From an uncultured Gemella sp. (lineage in GTDB: Bacteria > Bacillota > Bacilli > Staphylococcales > Gemellaceae), in NCBI GenBank assembly GCA_938038035.1, contig CALHQV010000316.1, positions 1-6,408 on the forward strand: a DNA stretch of 6,408 bases, read 5' to 3'. Positions 1 to 5,217 of the stretch are shown here, one piece after another. Both the position numbers and the translations under genes were made by a program. The notes under the pieces are model-generated. The model saw nothing but the letters and a program-made list of their open reading frames with translations, made no database searches and had not been told where the DNA came from. How positions within the stretch are numbered: the stretch's first letter is position 1; each line of letters opens with the position of its first letter.

Positions 1-22
1 AAAGATTTACTGTTCAGATTAT

Positions 23-50
23 ATGATTTCATATAAGAAATCATTATTTT
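23..50 (+). terminator. Weak terminator-like hairpin at the left edge
   Basis: ATGATTTC (23-30) pairs with GAAATCAT (37-44) around a six-base loop and is followed by TATTTT. The stem is only eight base pairs and AT-rich. Short open stretches in two plus-strand frames end at 34-36 and 50-52, so this could close a gene lying left of the window. That gene cannot be seen, so the call is tentative. Confidence 0.3.
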
Positions 51-71
51 AAAAATTTAAGTAGTTATTAG

Positions 72-87
72 TTGATAACGTTATAAT
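72..87. promoter_or_regulatory. Candidate cre-like operator (CcpA-type)
   Basis: TTGATAACGTTATAAT contains the perfect 10-bp palindrome ATAACGTTAT (75-84). It fits the Bacillus cre consensus WTGNNARCGNWWWCAW at every fixed position except one, an A where C is expected near the end. It lies about 29 bases upstream of the -35 element of the 103-residue gene. In AT-rich DNA such matches can arise by chance, and carbon-catabolite control is inference. Confidence 0.3.
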
Positions 88-89
88 AT

Positions 90-104
90 TGATAATCTCT
101 ATCA
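90..104. promoter_or_regulatory. Candidate Fur/PerR-family box
   Basis: TGATAATCTCTATCA matches the 7-1-7 Fur box TGATAATNATTATCA at 12 of 14 fixed positions. An overlapping stretch at 81-95 (TTATAATATTGATAA) matches the PerR-type box TTATAATNATTATAA equally well. The site ends 11 bases before the proposed -35 element at 116. The repeated GATAAT units are visible in the sequence, but binding by an iron or peroxide regulator is inferred and AT-rich background makes false matches likely. Confidence 0.3.
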
Positions 105-115
105 GTGGACTTCAT

Positions 116-144
116 TTGTTGTTTTCCTAGTATTAGTATATAAT
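116..144 (+). promoter_or_regulatory. SigA-type promoter for the 103-residue gene
   Basis: A perfect -10 box TATAAT lies at 139-144, with a weak -35 TTGTTG at 116-121 and a 17-base spacer. The start codon follows 36 bases after the -10, leaving a short leader with a good ribosome binding site (AGGAG, 169-173). Confidence 0.5.
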
Positions 145-180
145 CTTAATTGAAAATATACATACTTTAGGAGAATAAGA

Positions 181-492
181 ATGAAGTTAGAAGATTTTAC
201 AGAACAGGAACAAAAACAGATAAAGAAAGGTCTTACTTTTTCGGTAATTAGTGATAAAGAAACTGCGGAAAGAATACTTTCATTGGTTCCAGAAGAACTA
301 ATGAAGAAGATCCCATTTTTCGTAAGAAAACATGCTAATACTCGTACAGTTAAGAGAATTTCTATCGAATATCCAGAACTATACGCAGCAGCTCAAAAAG
401 AGGGAGAATGGCCAGAAAAAGAAAAAGAAGAATTACGTAAAATTATTACAGCAATTTTCCAAGAAAAAATGAATAAACACCAAATTAAATAA
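181..492 (+). CDS. Small charged hypothetical protein, 103 residues
   Basis: I do not recognise a family with certainty. The start is supported by TTAGGAG ending at 173, seven bases before the ATG, and by a promoter at 116-144. The product has no signal peptide, membrane segment or cysteine, so it is probably cytoplasmic. It is rich in Lys and Glu and looks mostly helical: an acidic N-terminal helix, a central segment (about residues 41-70) with MKKIPFFVRKHA followed by RTVKRISIEYPEL, and a C-terminal helix (about 78-103) dense in Lys and Glu. The basic centre between acidic helices would suit a small protein- or nucleic-acid-binding adaptor, but that is a guess. It stands alone between its own promoter and the terminator at 524-578. 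The cre-like and Fur-like sites upstream hint at regulated expression. Confidence 0.75.
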   Translation: MKLEDFTEQEQKQIKKGLTFSVISDKETAERILSLVPEELMKKIPFFVRKHANTRTVKRISIEYPELYAAAQKEGEWPEKEKEELRKIITAIFQEKMNKHQIK

Positions 493-523
493 TATAGAAT
501 TTAAAAATTATGGATATTATTAT

Positions 524-578
524 ATACCAGAATCAAAGAGTGAAGTAGAATACTTAGCTTTTTGATTCTGGTATTTTT
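524..578 (+). terminator. Strong intrinsic terminator after the 103-residue gene
   Basis: The arms 524-547 and 551-574 form a stem of about 24 base pairs closed by a GAA loop, with two G-U pairs and one mismatch. The outer part is ATACCAGAATCAAA pairing with TTTGATTCTGGTAT. A run of five T (574-578) follows. It lies 31 bases after the stop codon at 492 and insulates the gene from the surface-protein promoter. Confidence 0.88.
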
Positions 579-608
579 GTATTGTAAGTTATTAAAATGG
601 GTTTGCAC

Positions 609-637
609 TTGCTCATTTTTCTGAGATATACTATAAT
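609..637 (+). promoter_or_regulatory. SigA-type promoter for the surface protein
   Basis: A perfect TATAAT lies at 632-637, and 17 bases upstream is TTGCTC (609-614). A better-looking TTGCAC at 603-608 is too far away (23 bases). The leader of about 50 bases ends in AAGGAG (685-690), six bases before the ATG at 697. Confidence 0.6.
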
Positions 638-696
638 AAAAAAGATAGATAAATAAGTAAATTGTAATTTTTAAGTAAGTTGATAAGGAGAAAATT

Positions 697-2301
697 ATGT
701 TTAGCACGAGAAAATATTCGATTAGAAAGGTTTCGGTAGGTATTGCTAGTGTTCTAATAGGTATTACTGCTGGCTCTCTTGGAACAGCATATGCAAATGA
801 AGACATAAACAATGTTGTAAGTGCAGAAGTTAATCACGATGTTAATTTAGAACATGTAAACAAACCGCTTTCTGAAAAAGAAAAAGCAATTTCAAAACCT
901 GAATTGGCTCCAAAATCTTTAAAACCTATTGCATCTCAAGTATGTGAAGATTGTAAACATGAAGAAAAAACAGAAGCACCTCATGTGGTGAATAAAGTTG
1001 ACAAACCTATTTTAGAAGAAGTTGAAAAAACTATACTTGCACCTGAAATAGAGTCAAAATCTTCGAAACAGAATGTATCGTTAGAACCAGTAACAGCAAT
1101 AAAGAAAGAAGATAATTTAATTAAATCTGTTTTAGAAGATAAGATAGATTGGAATTCTATTGATGAGAAAGAATTTGTAAATTATTTATTTGCTGATATT
1201 AAGGTTGATAAAAAGAAAGAACAAGAAATAAAAGAAATATGGCTAATTAAAGTTAATGAGTTATTAGCAGTTAATCCTAATAATGTTAATCTTCAAAAGG
1301 TAAAAGCTATTTTAGAAAATTCTTTAAAGAGTAATTCTTTAGTAGAAATAGAAAAAACAAAAGAAGAAAAAATAACTGAGGATAAGAAAGAAAACAAAGA
1401 ATCAGTGAAAGATGAGACTAAAAAAGTCACACCTAAAGAAGAAAAAGTAACTGAGACTAGAAAAGAAAATAAAGAACCAGCAAAAACTGAGGATAAGAAA
1501 GATAAGAAAGAGTCTGTAAAAGAAACTGATAAGAAGGAAGTTCCTAAAGAACAAACTGTTCCAGAAAATAAGCAAGAAGTTCCTAGTAAAGAAACTCCAA
1601 AAGTAACCTCAGATAAAACAGATTCGTCTAATAATAAAAAACAAGAAACTTCAGAGAATAATACGCCAGTTGAAAATAAAGTTTTATCTGCAACATTATC
1701 AGGGCGTGATGTGGCTGTATCTTTTGATAAAAACAAGATAAAAGCTGATGATGTCTTTGTAGGTGCGATAAACGATGAGAAGCTAAATAAAGCTATTATT
1801 GAAAAATTAGGTAGTGAATATAAGGTTGTTGAAGTTTTTGAAATTCACTTCAAAAAAGATGGTAAAAAATTAGATAGTGATGCTGAACGTACAGTTAAAG
1901 TATCTGTAGTAAAAAATGACAATGCAGAATTAGAAGTATATCATATAGCGGATAACAATGTTTTAGAAAAAGTTCAAAGTAGCTTTAGTGACGGTTCGCT
2001 GCAATTCAAAATAAATCATTTCAGTAAATTTACTATTCTAGAAAGAATTAGAGTAGGGGCTAAAGATTTAGAAAGTCGTGTTCAAATAGCTACACCAGTT
2101 AAGGCTAACTATAAAGAAGAAGAACATAAAGATGAAAATTCTAATAATAATGTCTCTAATTCTAATAAAGTAGAAAAAGAAGCTTCTAAAAAGGACAAAG
2201 AAGAATTACCAAAAACTGGTTTAGAATCAGAGAAGACTATTAGTATGGCGTTATTAGCTCTAGCAGCAGCGATAGTGGTTAGAAGAAAACAAAAGCAATA
2301 G
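697..2301 (+). CDS. YSIRK/LPXTG cell-wall-anchored surface protein, 534 residues
   Basis: This is a sortase-anchored surface protein. Residues 1-33 form a YSIRK signal peptide (YSIRKVSVGIASVLIG from residue 7), with likely cleavage after AYA at 31-33; this type usually directs secretion to the septum. The C-terminus has LPKTG (504-508), a hydrophobic stretch (about 514-527) and the basic tail RRKQKQ, the signal for sortase A and linkage to peptidoglycan. Between them are a spacer, a predicted helical segment (about 140-215), a Lys/Glu-rich stalk with two 25-residue repeats (223-272), and a beta-rich module (about 329-448). The module runs from LSATLSGRDVAVSF through FEIHFKKDGKK and VYHIADN to NHFSKFTIL, and resembles a module common near the C-terminus of Firmicute adhesins. 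Two cysteines (83 and 86) form CEDC, unusual for such a protein. The ligand is unknown. The gene is monocistronic. Confidence 0.92.
   Translation: MFSTRKYSIRKVSVGIASVLIGITAGSLGTAYANEDINNVVSAEVNHDVNLEHVNKPLSEKEKAISKPELAPKSLKPIASQVCEDCKHEEKTEAPHVVNKVDKPILEEVEKTILAPEIESKSSKQNVSLEPVTAIKKEDNLIKSVLEDKIDWNSIDEKEFVNYLFADIKVDKKKEQEIKEIWLIKVNELLAVNPNNVNLQKVKAILENSLKSNSLVEIEKTKEEKITEDKKENKESVKDETKKVTPKEEKVTETRKENKEPAKTEDKKDKKESVKETDKKEVPKEQTVPENKQEVPSKETPKVTSDKTDSSNNKKQETSENNTPVENKVLSATLSGRDVAVSFDKNKIKADDVFVGAINDEKLNKAIIEKLGSEYKVVEVFEIHFKKDGKKLDSDAERTVKVSVVKNDNAELEVYHIADNNVLEKVQSSFSDGSLQFKINHFSKFTILERIRVGAKDLESRVQIATPVKANYKEEEHKDENSNNNVSNSNKVEKEASKKDKEELPKTGLESEKTISMALLALAAAIVVRRKQKQ
1363..1512 (+). repeat. 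Two tandem 75-bp repeats in the stalk coding region
   Basis: Units at 1363-1437 and 1438-1512 encode 25-residue segments beginning EEKITEDKKENKE and EEKVTETRKENKE. They are diverged at the DNA level, and a more degenerate Lys/Glu-rich continuation follows. They probably form an extended stalk lifting the beta-rich module from the wall. Copy number could vary between strains by recombination, but the divergence suggests they are not very active now. Confidence 0.65.
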
Positions 2302-2320
2302 AATCTATTAAATTTAAAAT

Positions 2321-2367
2321 AAATAAACTCGAAGTTAGGAAGATATCCTAGTTTCGAGTTTATTTTT
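2321..2367. terminator. Shared bidirectional terminator between convergent genes
   Basis: The arms 2321-2340 and 2346-2365 form a 20-bp stem with loop AGATA. The outer part is AAACTCGAA pairing with TTCGAGTTT, and the inner part is TAGGA with TCCTA. In the plus-strand RNA two G-U pairs make the stem continuous, and T residues at 2363-2367 follow, so it ends the surface-protein transcript. Read from the minus strand, the two G-U pairs become A-C mismatches and the T run is weaker. The stop codon of the last operon gene (2360-2362) lies inside the stem. Confidence 0.85.
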
Positions 2368-2650
2368 CATTTATGAATTTGTGTCCAATATATTGAAAGA
2401 TTCTCACCATTTTATTTTCTAAAGGAGTTTGAACTTTGAAAAAGAAGTAGTGATCTCTTTTATCTTTTGATTTATTAGCGGTTAATCTGAAAAAATTACT
2501 ATTGTTATTTACCATTAAACTTAGAATATCATCTGTTAAAAATGTTAAAGGTACATTTAATGCAGAATATTTATAGAAATCTTTTTCGAATTTATCGTAG
2601 TTACTACTAAAATAATCAAATTGGACTTCATGTTGATTAAGTTTGTTCAT
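2360..2650 (-). CDS. Small protein of the umuC cassette, 96 residues (probably DUF5960)
   Basis: This is the last gene of the SOS operon. Its start lies 14 bases inside the end of the preceding gene, with GAGG nine bases before the ATG, so translation is probably coupled. The sequence (N-terminal QFDYFSSNYDKFEKDFYKYS, then NVPLTFLTDDILSLM, and C-terminal QYIGHKF) matches my memory of the short family at the same position in streptococcal umuC cassettes, named DUF5960; that name is recalled, not searched. It has no signal peptide or cysteine and is probably cytoplasmic. Function is unknown. Constant co-occurrence with umuC suggests it assists or restrains the polymerase, but that is inference from context. 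Its stop codon lies in the shared terminator stem. Confidence 0.8.
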   Translation of the reverse strand: MNKLNQHEVQFDYFSSNYDKFEKDFYKYSALNVPLTFLTDDILSLMVNNNSNFFRLTANKSKDKRDHYFFFKVQTPLENKMVRIFQYIGHKFINEK

Positions 2651-2999
2651 AGTCTAATTCCTCTGCTAAAGAAACTTTTAGAATATCGCTAATTAAAATT
2701 TGCAGTATATTTTGTTTAGTTGAAAAATAAATAATATCGTTAGTGCAATCAACAACCTTTCCTAGATATGGTTCACGCTGAGTAGAGGTATATAAATACG
2801 ATAGACCTTTAAAGAAATATAATTGGTTTAATAGCAGTCTTTTTTCATCTTCATCCATATTGTTGGAAAAATCTATAGTGTCACCTTGTGTATTAATCGC
2901 GGTAGTGTGTTCTGAGATAAAAAAGCCCATCCACTTAGCCATCCCGCGGTCAGCGTATTCTCTTGCAGATTTATAGGGTAGATAACTTCTATTTATCAT
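2637..2999 (-). CDS. YolD-like protein of the umuC cassette, 120 residues
   Basis: The N-terminal half carries a YolD-like signature: Asp17-Arg18-Gly19, then Lys22-Trp23, then Ser28/Glu30/His31 (DRGMAKW followed by SEH). YolD-like proteins are small cytoplasmic partners encoded next to Y-family polymerases in Firmicutes (for example beside uvrX/yqjW-type genes in Bacillus) and are thought to act with the polymerase, perhaps in the role UmuD' plays in enterobacteria; the mechanism is not settled. The ATG overlaps the umuC stop codon (ATGA, 2996-2999) and has only a weak GGA upstream, so it is expected to be translated by coupling to umuC. At 120 residues it is near the usual family size. The C-terminal half (about 70-120) is less conserved in my reading. 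Confidence 0.82.
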   Translation of the reverse strand: MINRSYLPYKSAREYADRGMAKWMGFFISEHTTAINTQGDTIDFSNNMDEDEKRLLLNQLYFFKGLSYLYTSTQREPYLGKVVDCTNDIIYFSTKQNILQILISDILKVSLAEELDYEQT

Positions 3000-4408
3000 A
3001 TTATTCCATCCATGCCGCCAGCATGACCTCCTACTAGTTTACTTCTTTCTTTCACACGTGAACCTTCCATTAACATACTTCCATTTTGAACTGATAAGAA
3101 TCCGTATTTATCGCGTATAGTATCCAGTGTTTTATCAATTTTTCTTTGTTTTTCAATAGCTTCAATATCATCGAACAATGTATAGATTGTAAGATTATCA
3201 TCTATTAGGTTATCGTATCTAACTGCAATAGAACGTACAGCACCACCGTCATATTTACTTCTAAAAAGGGATAGAACATGATCGGTTAATTGTTTTGTAC
3301 TTTGAGTAGGGTTAATTTTTTTAGATGCATTAATAGATTTTTTGCTTTCAATTCTACTGTAACTGATATGGATATGTACTGATTTTGCCTTTTTCTTAAC
3401 TCTTCTTAGTCTAATGGCGACTTGTTCTGCCATTTCTACCAAAACTAGTTCTATTTGTGATTTAATCTTATAATCTTTAGGTAGTACTTGTGAATTACCT
3501 ATGCCTTTTGATTTTGGTTTATAAGGTTTTGAAGGTTTGCTCTCATCGATTCCATTTGCGTGGAACCATAACTGAACCCCAATTATACCGAATTCTTTTT
3601 TTAATATATCTGGATTAGCATTTGCTAAGTCTTTAACAGAATATATTTTTAATTTATTCAATCTTTTTTCTGTTCTGTTTCCTATTCCCCAAAAATCAGT
3701 AAGTGAAGATATATTCCATACTTTTGTTTCAACATCTTCGTATGACCAATTAGCACGCATAGTTGGAGTTTTTTTCGCCTCATTATCTAGCGCAAGTTTT
3801 GCCAAAAGAGGATTTGCATTACTCATTCCTACAGTGGAGTAAACACCTGTTTTTTTCCATATATCATGTTGGATTTTTGCACAAATTATGTCTAATTTTT
3901 CTTTTCTTGTTTTTGTAGAATCTTTTATAAAGTAATTGAGAGATTGTGTTAAATCGATAAATCCTTCATCTATAGAATAAGGATGAATATCTTCATCTGG
4001 AACATAATTTTTAAGTACGTTAAGTATTTGTATATTTTTTTCGATATATAGAGTCATTCTTGGAGGGACGATAAGTGTTTTTTTAGCCCAAGCTTCAATA
4101 TGATTAATATATTGTTGAGTTATTTCAAGACCTTGTCTTTTTGCGTTATAAAATGAAAAATGTCGTGTATTAATATCGAAGGGAAGATCATAACTTCTAC
4201 CCACATTATTTTTTCCAAAGACTTCTTTGAAAATAGGGGAACTTGCTAATATTAAACCGTTAGAGTTATCACTTCTGCTCATTACACAAAGTGAGGTTGT
4301 TAAAGGATTAAGTCCACGTTCTACGCATTCTACACTTGCATAAAAAGACTTCATATCTATAAAGGCTATATCTGAATGAGGTTCTAATGTATAATCGATT
4401 ATGCCCAT
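2996..4408 (-). CDS. umuC: UmuC-type Y-family translesion DNA polymerase, 470 residues
   Basis: This is an error-prone DNA polymerase that copies past damaged bases and so causes SOS mutagenesis. The catalytic residues are intact: Asp18 in FIDMKSFYASVE and Asp147/Glu148 in the SIDE motif (YSIDEGFIDLT). Tyr23 sits at the steric-gate position that excludes ribonucleotides. A helix-hairpin-helix thumb element (FWGIGNRTEKRL, 239-250) and a little-finger domain (about 300-410) follow. A C-terminal tail ends in RSKLVGGHAGGMDG, as in Firmicute UmuC/UvrX proteins. The beta-clamp motif is degenerate: the usual QLxLF is replaced by IYTLF (408-412). Translation starts at the ATG at 4408. Its ribosome binding site AGAGGTG is formed by the last two codons of the repressor gene, four bases upstream of the start of the intergenic gap, so the two are co-translated. 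Alternative names are ImpB/MucB/SamB family protein or DNA polymerase V subunit; no umuD is present. Confidence 0.95.
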   Translation of the reverse strand: MGIIDYTLEPHSDIAFIDMKSFYASVECVERGLNPLTTSLCVMSRSDNSNGLILASSPIFKEVFGKNNVGRSYDLPFDINTRHFSFYNAKRQGLEITQQYINHIEAWAKKTLIVPPRMTLYIEKNIQILNVLKNYVPDEDIHPYSIDEGFIDLTQSLNYFIKDSTKTRKEKLDIICAKIQHDIWKKTGVYSTVGMSNANPLLAKLALDNEAKKTPTMRANWSYEDVETKVWNISSLTDFWGIGNRTEKRLNKLKIYSVKDLANANPDILKKEFGIIGVQLWFHANGIDESKPSKPYKPKSKGIGNSQVLPKDYKIKSQIELVLVEMAEQVAIRLRRVKKKAKSVHIHISYSRIESKKSINASKKINPTQSTKQLTDHVLSLFRSKYDGGAVRSIAVRYDNLIDDNLTIYTLFDDIEAIEKQRKIDKTLDTIRDKYGFLSVQNGSMLMEGSRVKERSKLVGGHAGGMDGII

Positions 4409-4412
4409 ATTA

Positions 4413-5069
4413 TTACACCTCTTTTATAGGTTTAAATGAATCTGTAACAACTCCTACTATATTTACTTCTTCTATCGGTGCTATTATATCTTTGTAGTCA
4501 TCATTAATAGAAACTAGACGAACTGTATTTTCTTCTAGAAAGACTTTTTTTATGTATGTTTCTTCATTATAGACTACTGCATAAACCAATCCGTCAAAAT
4601 CGTATCCAGTTTTTTTAATCAAGGCAACATCACCGCTGTGGTATTTTGGTTCCATAGACTCCCCATCAATCCAAGAGGCTATATCATATGATATGTCTTT
4701 GTCGAAGTAAACAGTATCGAATTCATAATCTTCATAGTAAAAGTTACCTAAACCAGCGGATAATTTTGCGTGAACTTGATATTTATATAATTGAGAAACA
4801 TATAGCTCGTTAGCCATAGTCAAAAGTTTCTTTTGATTTATCTCGTTTAATTGGAGATATTTATTAACTATCTCATACTCTGATTCAAAATAAGTAGTCT
4901 CAACATTAAAGTAAAGTGCCAGTTCCTCTAAATTTTTTTTATTTGGTATATATTTCCCTTTTTCCCAACTATTGTAGGCGGCACGAGTAACACCGAGGTG
5001 TTCAGCTACTGCAGTTTGAGAAACTTTTTGTTTAGTACGTAAGGATTTCAATCTATTATTACAAAACAT
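4413..5069 (-). CDS. hdiR: HdiR/LexA-like self-cleaving repressor of the umuC operon, 218 residues
   Basis: An XRE-type helix-turn-helix (residues 6-60, with QTAVAEHLGVTRAAYNSWE) is joined to a LexA/UmuD-type S24 peptidase domain (about 100-215). The cleavage site is Ala105-Gly106 (KLSAGLG). The catalytic Ser138 lies in GESMEPKYHSGD and Lys174 in YIKKV, 36 residues apart, close to the LexA spacing. In the Lactococcus HdiR family, RecA activated by DNA damage triggers self-cleavage and derepression. The start is the ATG at 5069. An in-frame ATG at 5081 would read through the ribosome binding site GGAGG (5075-5079), which sits five bases before 5069, so the shorter form is preferred. The gene is first in the operon and almost certainly represses itself through the palindrome at 5080-5121. 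It could also be annotated simply as an XRE/S24 repressor. Confidence 0.93.
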   Translation of the reverse strand: MFCNNRLKSLRTKQKVSQTAVAEHLGVTRAAYNSWEKGKYIPNKKNLEELALYFNVETTYFESEYEIVNKYLQLNEINQKKLLTMANELYVSQLYKYQVHAKLSAGLGNFYYEDYEFDTVYFDKDISYDIASWIDGESMEPKYHSGDVALIKKTGYDFDGLVYAVVYNEETYIKKVFLEENTVRLVSINDDYKDIIAPIEEVNIVGVVTDSFKPIKEV

Positions 5070-5073
5070 AACA

Positions 5074-5080
5074 ACCTCCA
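5074..5080 (-). promoter_or_regulatory. Ribosome binding site that fixes the repressor start
   Basis: TGGAGGT on the minus strand, five bases before the ATG at 5069. Because the upstream in-frame ATG (5079-5081) overlaps this motif, it cannot be the initiator served by it. Confidence 0.85.
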
Positions 5081-5121
5081 TATAATATTTTGTAAAGTTA
5101 TAACTTTACAAAATATTATAT
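5080..5121. promoter_or_regulatory. Perfect 42-bp palindromic operator of the SOS operon
   Basis: The left half from 5081 reads TATAATATTTTGTAAAGTTA, and the right half is its exact reverse complement through 5120. One more pair (5080/5121) also matches, and there is no mismatch in 42 bases. The core is GTAAAGTTATAACTTTAC. It covers the -10 box and the predicted transcription start, ending next to the ribosome binding site. A dimeric XRE repressor bound here would block RNA polymerase, so HdiR autorepression is the natural reading. The length would accommodate one dimer with AT-rich flanks or two overlapping sites. Confidence 0.88.
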
Positions 5122-5143
5122 ATGATAATAAGGAATTTGTCAA
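5115..5143 (-). promoter_or_regulatory. Consensus SigA promoter of the SOS operon
   Basis: TTGACA (5143-5138), a 17-base spacer and TATAAT (5120-5115) match the SigA consensus exactly. The -10 box is the outer edge of the operator palindrome. Transcription should start near 5107-5109, giving a leader of about 38 bases. A promoter this strong implies that its output is set by the repressor. Confidence 0.92.
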
Positions 5144-5146
5144 AAG

Positions 5147-5196
5147 AAAATAAAAGGGGAGTGACTCAATAAAATCGATTTTGTTGAGTCACTCCC
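5147..5196 (-). terminator. Intrinsic terminator of the serine hydrolase gene
   Basis: Positions 5157-5196 fold into one hairpin of nearly 20 base pairs: GGGAGTGACTCAA pairs with TTGAGTCACTCCC, and the AAAATCGATTTT centre is itself palindromic. On the minus strand it is followed by a C and then a T-rich run (TTTTATTTTCTTTT). The T run reaches to within a few bases of the -35 box of the next operon, so terminator and promoter are packed together. A small extra stem (CACTC with GAGTG, 5196-5209) lies just upstream. Confidence 0.85.
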
Positions 5197-5217
5197 ACTC
5201 TAAAGAGTGTATTAAAT

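Noticed and set aside
1..52. Short plus-strand open stretches running in from the left edge
   Set aside because: Two frames are open for 11 and 16 codons, too little to tell a gene end from chance.
501..812. Minus-strand open frame of 103 codons
   Set aside because: It covers the terminator at 524-578, the promoter at 609-637 and the start of the surface-protein gene; it has no recognisable protein features and is a shadow of these elements.
1293..1736. Minus-strand open frame of 147 codons inside the surface-protein gene
   Set aside because: It is the antisense of the Lys/Glu-rich stalk, giving a Ser/Phe/Leu-rich low-complexity product; a codon-bias shadow.
5067..5081. Longer repressor start at ATG 5081 (222 residues)
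   Set aside because: The first codons would be the ribosome binding site GGAGG itself and lie in the operator arm; the ATG at 5069 is correctly spaced from it.
5080..5143. Bacillus-type LexA SOS box (CGAACNNNNGTTYG)
   Set aside because: I found none in this promoter; the 42-bp palindrome is a different, HdiR-type signal.
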